A stretch of DNA of 42,325 bases from Lachnospiraceae bacterium (lineage in GTDB: Bacteria; Bacillota; Clostridia; Lachnospirales; Lachnospiraceae), in NCBI GenBank assembly GCA_009774215.1, contig VSNH01000221.1:3681-46005 (forward strand), given 5' to 3'. The notes under the pieces were generated by a model that saw only the letters and a program-made list of their open reading frames with translations, did no database searches and was not told the origin of the DNA. Position numbers and translations under genes: made by a program. Positions 30,298 to 38,023 of this stretch are shown piece by piece (the first letter of the stretch is position 1; each line of letters begins with the position of its first letter).

Positions 30298-32487
30298 TTA
30301 ACCGCGTTCCACCTCGTAGAATTTGCCGTCGGCGGCCTTCACCAGTTTGATGAACGAACCGGCCTTCAGCGTCATGGCGGCGGAAAGTACGAAGTTACCG
30401 GCGTTGGCGATTGTCGAGGCGTTGTCGGCTCCGGCTCCGTGGATTGTGTAGACTGTTCCCGGAACTGCGTCGGTCAGGTCGGTAATCGCGGTGGCCTGTG
30501 TGTTGGCGTTGGTGACGAAAACGGTAGCACCTTGAACGCTCGGAGTGGTCTCGTCGGCGGGGAACTCGTAGGAATCGCCCGGAGCGGTGGCACGTTCGAT
30601 TTCGATGAATTTGCAGTCGGCGCGTTTCATCACACGGAGGATTTCGCCTTTCTTGGGTGTCCATGCAGCCGAAAGGAGGGAGAATTTTCCATTTTTCTTG
30701 ATTGTTACGCCGCTGTCTCCGTCGACACCGCATTTCAGGGATATGACTTGCCCCACGGCGGCGTTGACGATGTCTGTAATCTCGAACACCGAACTGTTGG
30801 CTACCGTTACGATTGACGAATGGAGAAGCGCGGAGGGATTCGCGTCGGGTCCGGCTTCAAGGAAGAAGGAATCGGGGCGGTCGTAGTCGTTACACCATAC
30901 GAGCTGACGGGAACCGTCCATGTCGGCGGGGTCGGTGTATTTGAAGCCGACAGCCTCGGCGGCCAGACCTTCCTTCCATTCGCTCCATGCTTTCAGGCTC
31001 CAGTCCTCCTGTTCGAGGTTGAAGCGGAGCATTTCACCGGCGATGTGGTCGTATGTGTGGAAATTACCTTCGATAGTCCAGAAAATACGGTGGTGGTTGT
31101 CGGCGTTGGAAATTGTCTTGATTCTCACGCCGGGGAATTCCTTCACGTATGTGATATTCTTTTCGTAATCAACATTGCGGCCATAATGCGCCTCGTTGTA
31201 TTTGTGATACCACGGGAGCATGAAAGAAGGGATATACAGAACGATTGTGCCGGTATCGCGGAATACCGAGGGAATCATCGATGTGCCGAGGTAGAACACT
31301 TCGCCGATATTGGCGGGGGTGATTCGCGGGAGGTTGAACGGCTTAATCTGGTAAACGGTCTTGCCGGAAGTGCCTCCGTTGGGGGTGAAGTCGGTATGCC
31401 CTTCCACTTTCTTGCGGAGGTATTCATACAGGCCGTCGGCGGCTTCCATTGCGCGGCCGGGAACGTTGGGATTGGGGTCTTTGCGAACGCCGTTAATGCG
31501 GCGTTGCTCGCGTTCGTTGTGGAGTTTCTTCGCCGTTTCTGCAAGCAGATACTCGATGAATGAGAGTTTTACGGCGTTTGAACCCTCTTTGTTCAGGTGT
31601 CCGATCCAGCTCTTTTCGATAGCCTTCAGGTTCTTGAAGCGATAAGCGAACATAACGTCGTACATTCGCAGGGTCTCGTGGTCGAACTCGTAGGAGCCTT
31701 TTGTAACGTTGTCGAAGTCGCTGTCCTGTGTGTTGTCAGCCTGTGAGAACTCGCCCAGCCAGATATTAACCAGCGTGTCGAGGTCCTGATGGCCGGATTC
31801 GAGCGGGAAAAGCGTTTCGATTGTCGGCAGCTCGCGGAGGAACGACTGAAGGCGGTCGCGCCACGGCAGACGGTAGAACGCGCCGAGGTCATCCTGAAGG
31901 CGTTTGTAATCTACGCGGTTAGCCACGGCGACGGCGAGGCTCTGACCCTGTGCGGCGAGAAGTGCGGCCTTGGCTCGCATATTGTAGGGGCGGTCGAGGC
32001 TGAAGAACTCGCCCGACATTCCGCCGAGCTGTTCGGTGTCGTCGAGGTTGAAGGCTTCAGGGTTCGCGCCGCTCTGTCCGGCACCCTTGCCGGGGTCGGA
32101 TTCGGGAAGTTCGGAAAGTGTCTTAATCTTGGCGTTGAGCGCAGCGATTTCCGTCTCCTTGGCCTTGATTGCTGCGGCGTGTGCCTGTGCGTCGGTGGCG
32201 TTCTTCGTTTTAAGTGCTTCCAGTTCTTCAGACGTTTTTGTAAGCTGCGACACGGTATTTCCGAGGATAACCTTTAACGCTGCGTCCTGTCTGTCTTTGG
32301 AAGGTTCTACGGCTGGAGCCGGGTCGTTCAAGGCTGCGGCGAAATCATCGAGGAACTTGTCGGAGAATCCGTAACCTTTTAGGGTTGCGCGTTCCTCATC
32401 CGAAAGGCTCTTTTTACCGTCTTTCTCCTGAAAGGCGGTAAGTCCGAGAATACCGAGAATCGCGGGGATAAAATTCGCAAAATTCAT
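30298..32487 (-). CDS. Major capsid protein with N-terminal scaffold-like domain, 729 aa
   Basis: The N-terminal ~140 residues are scaffold-like: a hydrophobic start (MNFANFIPAILGILG), then a long Ala/Lys/Glu coiled coil (AIKAKETEIAALNAKIKTLS). A Gly-rich linker leads to the capsid body (FSLDRPYNMRAKAALLAAQG, then LPWRDRLQSFLRELPTIETL). The body continues to ~residue 560 with DNTQDSDFDNVTKGSYEFD and MLPWYHKYNEAHYGRNV. Two related ~75-residue C-terminal domains follow (~570-650 and ~653-729), each ending K-I/Y-E-I/V-E-R. An S49-type protease gene sits directly upstream, so cleavage of the scaffold part is expected. Confidence 0.8.
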   Translation of the reverse strand: MNFANFIPAILGILGLTAFQEKDGKKSLSDEERATLKGYGFSDKFLDDFAAALNDPAPAVEPSKDRQDAALKVILGNTVSQLTKTSEELEALKTKNATDAQAHAAAIKAKETEIAALNAKIKTLSELPESDPGKGAGQSGANPEAFNLDDTEQLGGMSGEFFSLDRPYNMRAKAALLAAQGQSLAVAVANRVDYKRLQDDLGAFYRLPWRDRLQSFLRELPTIETLFPLESGHQDLDTLVNIWLGEFSQADNTQDSDFDNVTKGSYEFDHETLRMYDVMFAYRFKNLKAIEKSWIGHLNKEGSNAVKLSFIEYLLAETAKKLHNEREQRRINGVRKDPNPNVPGRAMEAADGLYEYLRKKVEGHTDFTPNGGTSGKTVYQIKPFNLPRITPANIGEVFYLGTSMIPSVFRDTGTIVLYIPSFMLPWYHKYNEAHYGRNVDYEKNITYVKEFPGVRIKTISNADNHHRIFWTIEGNFHTYDHIAGEMLRFNLEQEDWSLKAWSEWKEGLAAEAVGFKYTDPADMDGSRQLVWCNDYDRPDSFFLEAGPDANPSALLHSSIVTVANSSVFEITDIVNAAVGQVISLKCGVDGDSGVTIKKNGKFSLLSAAWTPKKGEILRVMKRADCKFIEIERATAPGDSYEFPADETTPSVQGATVFVTNANTQATAITDLTDAVPGTVYTIHGAGADNASTIANAGNFVLSAAMTLKAGSFIKLVKAADGKFYEVERG

Positions 32488-32516
32488 CTTTTACTCTGTG
32501 TTAATTTGGTGGTTAA

Positions 32517-33386
32517 TTACTGATATATTTGTTGTGCCTTCCGGCTCGTTGCCTGTGCAAGCACCCATTTAACCGCGTCGGCCACACCTCCGAACTGGTC
32601 GATATAACCGAGTTCCACCGCCTCGTTGCCGTCGAACATCTCGCCACGGAAAAGCGGCAGTTTAGGGTCGTATTCGATTCCGAGGTTTCGGGCCACGGTC
32701 TCGGCAAAAATTTTATGGATTTTTTCGGCGCGGGCCTTTATGAGTGATTCGTCGTTGTTCTCGACAAGTACGCGAGTTTCCTTGTTCTTTAGGTCGGCGG
32801 TGTCAGGATATATTTCCCGGTAGTCGATTCCGTTCATCTTGAAAAATTCGCGGAAACTGTAATGTGTGCATACGATTCCGACGCTTCCCACTTCGCAAAG
32901 TGGCGAGGCTATGAAAGTGCGGTCGCTGGCCGTACCTAACCAGAAATGTGCGGAGGCCATTATGCCGGTTACTACTGTGGCCGTCGGTTTTTTGCAGTTT
33001 TCTACGGCTGCGGCCGCCATATCGAGGTGCGACACCATACCGCCGGGGCCGTCTATTACAAAGACGATTCCGCAAATGTTGGGATTCAGTTCCGCCGCCT
33101 CGACCTGCTTTGCTACCCACTCCGATTCCCACGAATAAAGAACCCCGGTAAGAGTTATCACGGCGATAGAATCAACCGGCAGGGAAATATCGTCAAGTTC
33201 ATACCATTTCGCCATATATGGAGCGGCGGTCGCCTTGACGGTGCATTTGTCGTCCTCGTTGAGTTTGGCGGAGGCGGCCTCTATATTGCCGGCCACAATC
33301 GCCGGCATGATGAGCGACACGAAACTTTCAAAGTCGTGTCGCCGTATGGTCCAGTTATCGGAAAATATACGTTGGAGCCTGTTCAT
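32517..33386 (-). CDS. Prohead maturation protease, S49/SppA (ClpP-fold) type, 289 aa
   Basis: Serine protease with a probable Ser-Lys dyad that processes scaffold or capsid during head maturation. Visible marks are VDSIAVITLTGVLYS (73-85), the oxyanion-type DGPGG at 112-116, the nucleophile segment IMASAHFWLG with Ser145, and SVGIVCTHYSFREFF with a downstream Lys near TADLKNKE. FDGNEAVELGYIDQFGGV near the C-terminus is typical of S49 proteases. It is encoded 29 bp before the capsid gene. A 9-bp inverted repeat ends three bases from its start codon. Confidence 0.9.
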   Translation of the reverse strand: MNRLQRIFSDNWTIRRHDFESFVSLIMPAIVAGNIEAASAKLNEDDKCTVKATAAPYMAKWYELDDISLPVDSIAVITLTGVLYSWESEWVAKQVEAAELNPNICGIVFVIDGPGGMVSHLDMAAAAVENCKKPTATVVTGIMASAHFWLGTASDRTFIASPLCEVGSVGIVCTHYSFREFFKMNGIDYREIYPDTADLKNKETRVLVENNDESLIKARAEKIHKIFAETVARNLGIEYDPKLPLFRGEMFDGNEAVELGYIDQFGGVADAVKWVLAQATSRKAQQIYQ

Positions 33387-33388
33387 GC

Positions 33389-33412
33389 AGTTATTTTTGT
33401 CGCAAAATAACT
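33389..33412. repeat. 9-bp inverted repeat directly upstream of the protease start
   Basis: AGTTATTTT and AAAATAACT flank a 6-base spacer; the repeat ends 2 bp from the ATG. In the mRNA it could form a hairpin at the ribosome entry site, and in DNA it could be an operator. Confidence 0.5.
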
Positions 33413-33438
33413 ACTTATCGCGGGCGCGTGGAAGGACT

Positions 33439-33846
33439 TTAATCCGCTAAATATCCGTCCGGCTTCGTGTCCTCCCCCGAAAGCGTAACGGTAAAAACAC
33501 CGTTCCCCGTAGTGTAATCAAGGGCGAGGGGGAAGTCGGGGGAACCCGCTACACGTGTGTTTCCGCTTTCATCGACGTATGTAGCCACCACACGCTGGCA
33601 TTTGTATGATTCCAGAATGTCGGCGGCGGAATCCGATACGCCGGAGCGGTCAAACGTTATTTTCTTCTTGATAATCCCTTTGTCGGCGGTCGTCGATATT
33701 TTGACACTTCCCGGAACTGCGGCCGCGTCGTCGGGTGTTCCGACGGTTATCAGGATAACGCGTGAACGGAATCGGGCAAACCGCGTAAGCCGGACCACCG
33801 GGATAATCTTCAGGCTATGACATACCGAAACGGTCAACTGTTCCAT
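33439..33846 (-). CDS. Unknown protein of the head operon, 135 aa
   Basis: Begins MEQLTVSVCHSLKIIPVVRL. It looks beta-rich, with a repeated Thr/Val character (VILITVGTPDD, GVFTVTLSGEDTKPDG) that could be a small immunoglobulin-like or decoration fold. It lies upstream of the protease with a 52-bp gap. No family recognised. A TAnnTTTG match lies 62 bp upstream, so it may begin its own transcript. Confidence 0.6.
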   Translation of the reverse strand: MEQLTVSVCHSLKIIPVVRLTRFARFRSRVILITVGTPDDAAAVPGSVKISTTADKGIIKKKITFDRSGVSDSAADILESYKCQRVVATYVDESGNTRVAGSPDFPLALDYTTGNGVFTVTLSGEDTKPDGYLAD

Positions 33847-33887
33847 AATTGCAGGCTATAAGTTATTGTTAATCAATTATTCAGCAT

Positions 33888-33909
33888 TTTTTCCGACATT
33901 TTTCCGACA
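33888..33909. repeat. Two perfect tandem copies of an 11-bp unit
   Basis: TTTTTCCGACA occurs twice head to tail, just upstream of the 135-aa gene and overlapping the possible -7 box. Confidence 0.5.
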
Positions 33910-33915
33910 AAATTA
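33908..33915 (-). promoter_or_regulatory. Possible -7 box before the 135-aa gene
   Basis: Minus strand TAATTTTG matches TAnnTTTG. It is 62 bp from the start codon, farther than the other boxes in the window, so it is less certain. Confidence 0.35.
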
Positions 33916-33977
33916 CCCTCAAAAAAAAGACAAAACAGGCCATTCGGTAGGTAAAATAATCACTGACTTTTGTGTAT

Positions 33978-34460
33978 TTATTTTCGCGAGTAACGGCGTT
34001 TGGTCGTCCTCCGCTGCTTATCCCTCCAGCGTTGGTAATTCTTCAGCAGGGCATCTTCTGTGATTGATTCTATTTCGTAGCGGCATAGAAACTGAAAAAC
34101 CGAATCTTTGAACTGAATACCCTTTAAGTGCTTGTTTTCGTCTATAAGGTCGTGCAGCTCGGCCCACATCATAAGGCGCATTTTGTCGCCGAGGCGTTTT
34201 GCAGCTCGCGCCGACAGATAATTGAACTGCTCCGGCGATTTGCCTCCGGCCATATTCGCGTCGCGTCGGTCCGGCAATGCAAATTCCAGATTGCCGGATT
34301 CAAGCGGGCAGTTAACGGGTCGTTTCTGAAGTAGGTCGTAAACAAGTATGTAAATGTCGAGTTTCGAGGGGAATCGGACGGCACCGACTTCCGGGTCGAA
34401 GTATTTCCCCCGGATATACTCGGCCACATACTGTTCGACTTGAATCTTTACTGTAATCAT
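33978..34460 (-). CDS. Unknown basic protein heading the head operon, 160 aa
   Basis: Begins MITVKIQVEQYVAEYIRGKY. The N-terminal half has KLDIYILVYDLLQKRPVNCP; the C-terminal half is helical, with FQFLCRYEIESITEDALLKNYQRWRDKQRR and an extremely basic end (RRTTKRRYSRK). The layout suggests nucleic-acid binding, perhaps a late regulator, but I recognise no family. It is the first gene after the GTTAC array and the early-unit terminator, with a consensus -7 box 28 bp upstream. Confidence 0.65.
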   Translation of the reverse strand: MITVKIQVEQYVAEYIRGKYFDPEVGAVRFPSKLDIYILVYDLLQKRPVNCPLESGNLEFALPDRRDANMAGGKSPEQFNYLSARAAKRLGDKMRLMMWAELHDLIDENKHLKGIQFKDSVFQFLCRYEIESITEDALLKNYQRWRDKQRRTTKRRYSRK

Positions 34461-34487
34461 AGAGGGAGATTTGATTGATTATGAGCG

Positions 34488-34495
34488 CAAAGTTA
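34488..34495 (-). promoter_or_regulatory. -7 box of the head operon promoter
   Basis: Minus strand TAACTTTG, a full TAnnTTTG match, 28 bp before the ATG of the 160-aa gene and about 95 bp from the nearest GTTAC repeat. Confidence 0.55.
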
Positions 34496-34587
34496 CGAAT
34501 AAATTCCGACAATAGGATATTATATAGGCGACTATGTTATTATATTACCGACTTAGCCAAGATTTAACGCGAAAAACTTTGTTTTTT

Positions 34588-34833
34588 TGTAACACCGTTA
34601 CAACCATTTGGAATCAAGCAATTTACACTCGTTACAGTTCAAAATTGCAGTTTGTAACTGCCCCCTGCGTTTTGTTACTTTTTCACCTTTTCCTCCCTCC
34701 CCGAAAACGTGTAACAAACCGCAATTTTTTTGTTACGCCGATTGTTACCAAGTTTGTCACACCCTCTTTTTCTCTTAATTCCTTTGATTTTATATTGTTA
34801 CCACCTTTTGCAAACATCTGTTACAAGGTAACA
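34588..34833. repeat. GTTAC/GTAAC pentamer array with terminal 15-bp dyads
   Basis: Eleven exact GTTAC or GTAAC copies start at 34589, 34597, 34631, 34654, 34674, 34711, 34732, 34744, 34797, 34820 and 34828, with a GTCAC variant at 34756. The array starts with dyad TGTAAC-ACC-GTTACA (34588-34602) and ends with TGTTAC-AAG-GTAACA (34819-34833), both 6-3-6. The plus strand is pyrimidine-rich. It lies in a 504-bp gap between the early terminator and the head promoter. Replication origin, regulator array and centromere-like site are all possible. Confidence 0.7.
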
Positions 34834-34892
34834 AAGATTTAGTAAGAAAAAGGAGGGGGTAAGGGGTGAGGTTCGGCAGTCGCGGTGTGGGT

Positions 34893-34938
34893 AAAAAGGA
34901 AGCCGGGCGGTCATGCGTGGTGCAAGTTCCGCCCGGCT
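34893..34938 (-). terminator. Strong intrinsic terminator of the early unit
   Basis: Minus strand perfect 10-bp stem AGCCGGGCGG / CCGCCCGGCT with an 18-base loop, followed by TCCTTTTT. It lies 27 bp after the small methyltransferase stop. Confidence 0.8.
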
Positions 34939-34964
34939 CACGGCTCGAAAATAAAAAAAATACC

Positions 34965-35450
34965 TTATTCATCAGTCTTCATAAAACAATACCACCGCGT
35001 CTTGCCCGAACGCCCGGTGATATGCCCGAATAACGGTTCTCGACCGAATCGTTTTAGAATCGGCGCGACTTTGATTTGTTCCTCGTTCCATTTGAACACA
35101 AGAATGCCGAAAGGCTGCAATACTCTCCAGCACTCTGACAGACCTTGAGCAATGTCATTACGATAATCTGCTGTCAGCCGTCCGTATTTGGCCCGCATAT
35201 ACGATGAATCACCACACCAACGGAGGTGGGGAGGGTCAAATACCACAAGCCGGAAAATATCATCAGGAAAAGGCATACACCGAAAATCCGCCACAACATC
35301 GGGATTCACTTCAATAGTTCGCCCGTCGCACAGTTCAAGAGTTTCCCGACGAATATCCATAAACATGGCCAAGGGATTGCTTTTGTCGTTCCAGAAGGAG
35401 CGGGAACCGCAACAAGCGTCAAGAATAGGCGGATAAGATTTATCGTTCAT
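34965..35450 (-). CDS. Class I SAM-dependent methyltransferase, DPPH type, 161 aa
   Basis: Start at 35450 (MNDKSYPPIL), because the SAM-binding motif I, ILDACCGSRSFW, follows immediately at residue 9; the longer frame only adds sequence overlapping the previous gene. MDIRRETLELCDG is motif II-like, and VVFDPPHLRW (DPPH at 72-75) is the catalytic loop of amino-methyltransferases. The C-terminus (GILVFKWNEEQIKVAPIL) closes the Rossmann fold. Small methyltransferases of this type are common in phages; the target, DNA or RNA adenine, is not known to me. Last gene of the early unit. Confidence 0.82.
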   Translation of the reverse strand: MNDKSYPPILDACCGSRSFWNDKSNPLAMFMDIRRETLELCDGRTIEVNPDVVADFRCMPFPDDIFRLVVFDPPHLRWCGDSSYMRAKYGRLTADYRNDIAQGLSECWRVLQPFGILVFKWNEEQIKVAPILKRFGREPLFGHITGRSGKTRWYCFMKTDE

Positions 35451-35673
35451 AAGGATTCCGGGGTGATATTGGTTCGTCTGGAGTTTCCCATGTCGGGTGG
35501 CGGTGTCCGTGCAGTAATTCGCATAAATTACGCGCATGAATTCCGGCGCGATGACATTCCCTGTTAAAATCATCGTCAAACGTTCCTTCCATTGCATACA
35601 GGGTTTCCAACAATTCGCGTATTTCGTCGGCTTCGTTTCTTGCAAGCGAAATGCGGTCTTTATCTTTCTTCAT
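35440..35673 (-). CDS. Small helical protein between methyltransferases, 77 aa
   Basis: Begins MKKDKDRISLARNEADEIRE. The first ~50 residues are an acidic helix pair and the C-terminus is Pro-rich (HRHPTWETPDEPISPRNPYE). The start codon overlaps the stop of the C5 methyltransferase by 4 bp (ATGA), and its end overlaps the next gene by 11 bp, so it is a real coupled member of the unit. Function unknown. Confidence 0.7.
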   Translation of the reverse strand: MKKDKDRISLARNEADEIRELLETLYAMEGTFDDDFNRECHRAGIHARNLCELLHGHRHPTWETPDEPISPRNPYER

Positions 35674-37076
35674 AGAATGAACATACTTTTGAATATCTGA
35701 AACAATACCACGGCTACAATCGAGTTTCCGGCAAGTTTGCGCTGCTGTGTTATTGAGATTCCGGCGGCTTGAATAGCGTTGATATATCGGTCGTCCAAGT
35801 CCATGAGGCGGAATGTCTCGCGTGGAGTGAACCGGCGAATCTTATAGCCGATATACACAAAATTGTTATCAGTATATGCTGAGGCAGTAACGGCCGGAGC
35901 GATTTCAAGAACATTCCCGGCGGCGTAGCCGTGGGACCTTTGTATCACCATAGGCTCGGCGACAAATTCCGCTGTGCTGCCTGTATTGCGGAAGTTTGAG
36001 GCACATACAGACCCGGCAAACTCTTTCAGGTGGCGAGACACCACAACGCCTTTGTTATCGCGTGTGTAGCCCAAAATCTTAGGCTCCGCCACGAGGCTGT
36101 CTTTCTCAACCGTGGTAATACAATTTGCCACAGTATCGCCGATTTCAATGCGTTGGGCTGTTTTTGCTCCCCGGCTGCGGTCTGACGGATTTTCGATGTT
36201 CCGGCCTCTGAACGCACAGGCCACGGGTTCGGCCAGGCACGTATCGGTGGGATAATGGCCGTAACCGGCACAAATCGCACCGGCTATTCCTTGAGAAGTT
36301 TGGAAATTGGTGGCAAAGCCGCAACCTTCCGACAATTTGCGTTCACAATGCCCGATAATCATCTGAAGCTGCGGTACAGTAAGATAATAGTTATCCGTCA
36401 CTTTCTGCTCCAGTATATGGCGGAGGCGACGCTTCGGGGCTGCTGTTTCGGGGAATATGAACGGTTTGTGTTCTCCGAGGATTGAAACCATAAAAACACG
36501 TTGCCGATTCTGGGGAATCCCGAAATCCCGTGCATTGAGTACCTTCCAGTAATTGGAATAGCCCTGAGCCTCCAGCCACTCGCGCCAGCGTTTGAAGTTA
36601 TCGGCGTGTTTCTTGAATGTCAACGCCTTTACATTCTCCATAAGGAGGTATCGTGGACGTTTAGCCTCGATAGCGCGGGCGCATTCCCACAATAACGATG
36701 AACGGGTGCCGGAACCCTCCGCGAATCCGCGTTGCTTCCCGGCGGTACTTATATCCTGACAAGGGAATGAATAGGTGAATAAATCAAAGTCGGGCATTTC
36801 CGCACTGGTCCAGTCTATCAGCGTAATATCCCCGTAGTTGGGAAATCTTTCCGTAATTTCCTTTGTCGGAGTGTATGCCTTTATATCGAGACGGTCGATT
36901 CTTTCGCCGGCAAGACGCGGATCGCGGGCGGCGTAATATGCCGCAACTGCGTAGCGGTCAATTTCCGAAAAGCCCACCACCTCGTAATCAAAAGAGGGAT
37001 AAGCCGTTTTCAGTCGTTCGAGGGCTATTGACTGACTGCCATAACCGGCGAACGCTTCAAATACTCGTAATTTCAT
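35670..37076 (-). CDS. C5-cytosine DNA methyltransferase, 468 aa
   Basis: Methylates cytosine at carbon 5 in a specific DNA sequence. Ordered motifs are: motif I EAFAGYGSQSIALE (7-20), motif IV FPCQDIS with catalytic Cys106, motif VI LLMENVKAL, motif VIII GIPQNRQRVF, a ~200-residue target-recognition region, and motif X near the end (QRKLAGNSIVAVVLFQIF). The length is normal for the family. No restriction endonuclease is adjacent. It is coupled by ATGA overlap to the iron-sulphur protein gene upstream and the 77-aa gene downstream, so they likely act together in DNA modification. Confidence 0.95.
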   Translation of the reverse strand: MKLRVFEAFAGYGSQSIALERLKTAYPSFDYEVVGFSEIDRYAVAAYYAARDPRLAGERIDRLDIKAYTPTKEITERFPNYGDITLIDWTSAEMPDFDLFTYSFPCQDISTAGKQRGFAEGSGTRSSLLWECARAIEAKRPRYLLMENVKALTFKKHADNFKRWREWLEAQGYSNYWKVLNARDFGIPQNRQRVFMVSILGEHKPFIFPETAAPKRRLRHILEQKVTDNYYLTVPQLQMIIGHCERKLSEGCGFATNFQTSQGIAGAICAGYGHYPTDTCLAEPVACAFRGRNIENPSDRSRGAKTAQRIEIGDTVANCITTVEKDSLVAEPKILGYTRDNKGVVVSRHLKEFAGSVCASNFRNTGSTAEFVAEPMVIQRSHGYAAGNVLEIAPAVTASAYTDNNFVYIGYKIRRFTPRETFRLMDLDDRYINAIQAAGISITQQRKLAGNSIVAVVLFQIFKSMFIL

Positions 37077-38011
37077 AAAATCGAAAAAAGGTTTGCCGGT
37101 TCTTCATCAGGAAGGAAGCGGCCATTAACTTGTAATGCTTTTCGCATGGCTTCGCGGAATGATACCCCGTTATTGGTGTAACCCATAATCATATCATAAC
37201 ATTTGGGGTGTTCCCGCAAAAGCGTATCAAATCGCGTATCATCTGCGAACTGTGAACCGAATCCGCAACCCATACAGCCTGTTCTTGCCGCCCCTTTATG
37301 ATAGATTTCGGCGATTGGTAGATTTTGAGCGCGAATGTATTCCCAAATATCGGCTTCAGTCCAAATCGAAAGCGGCTTACTTGCCGGAGATTCCCCGAAA
37401 ACGTTGCAGCCGCCTTGCCTTAGATACTGCGTTTCGCGTAATTTGCTTTCGGCGGCCATAGTTCCGACAATCGGACGGCGACCGGTTTCCCGCTCGAATC
37501 GGTGAAAAGGCTCCTTTTTTAATTTGTTGCAACACATTGCCGAAGTCTCGTAAGGCTCTGTCAATAGGTAACGCCATTTCAAAGCAAGCCTGAATTTACC
37601 GTTACCCATATATATCCCGGCGGTCTTGGAATGTGGATTTATCCTTACTTTGTGAACCCTGTCCGCTGTTTCTTTTCCGATAAGAGGAAAGCCGTATTTC
37701 GCCCATATCTGGCGCGGTGTGAATTGTGGGCGAATAATGCTAATGACAGCCCCGGCAGCTTGCGTCTGGCGCACAAACTTGATTATTTCGGGATATTCGT
37801 TGCCGGTATTGCAGAACACCGCGAGAATGTCCGGGAAAAGAACCCGGCAAAGGTGCAATAAAACCGTGCTGTCTTTCCCTCCCGAAAAGGAACAATAAAC
37901 CTTATCAAGTCCACCTAAACGGGAAACAAAAGTGTCAATCGTTCCGAGGGTATGGTCGATTTTTTGTGATAGCGTCCAGCGTTGCCGGGCTTCCAGTGTC
38001 TTGCTATCCAT
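37073..38011 (-). CDS. APS/PAPS reductase-like ATP pyrophosphatase with predicted 4Fe-4S site, 312 aa
   Basis: The PP-loop SGGKDST is at 43-49, which binds and activates with ATP. C161-C162 and, 84 residues later, C247-x-x-C250 match the CC-X~80-CxxC iron-sulphur ligand pattern of APS reductases. The C-terminal catalytic ECG motif of true reductases is absent, and the tail ends NLFSIL. DndC of phosphorothioate systems belongs to the same superfamily, but no DndA, B, D or E gene is present. Encoded directly before a C5 methyltransferase with ATGA overlap, it may help modify or decoy phage nucleic acid. Confidence 0.85.
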   Translation of the reverse strand: MDSKTLEARQRWTLSQKIDHTLGTIDTFVSRLGGLDKVYCSFSGGKDSTVLLHLCRVLFPDILAVFCNTGNEYPEIIKFVRQTQAAGAVISIIRPQFTPRQIWAKYGFPLIGKETADRVHKVRINPHSKTAGIYMGNGKFRLALKWRYLLTEPYETSAMCCNKLKKEPFHRFERETGRRPIVGTMAAESKLRETQYLRQGGCNVFGESPASKPLSIWTEADIWEYIRAQNLPIAEIYHKGAARTGCMGCGFGSQFADDTRFDTLLREHPKCYDMIMGYTNNGVSFREAMRKALQVNGRFLPDEEPANLFSIL

Positions 38012-38023
38012 AACGGTAACAGT

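Noticed and set aside
30820..31563. 247-aa plus-strand open frame
   Set aside because: Opposite the capsid gene, no motif, no promoter or start context.
34534..34842. 102-aa plus-strand frame over the GTTAC array
   Set aside because: The sequence is T-rich repeat region; the predicted protein has no domain and the pentamer array explains the composition.
37073..38011. Complete phosphorothioate (Dnd/Ssp) system
   Set aside because: Only a DndC-superfamily-like protein is present; no cysteine desulfurase, DndB, DndD or DndE gene nearby.
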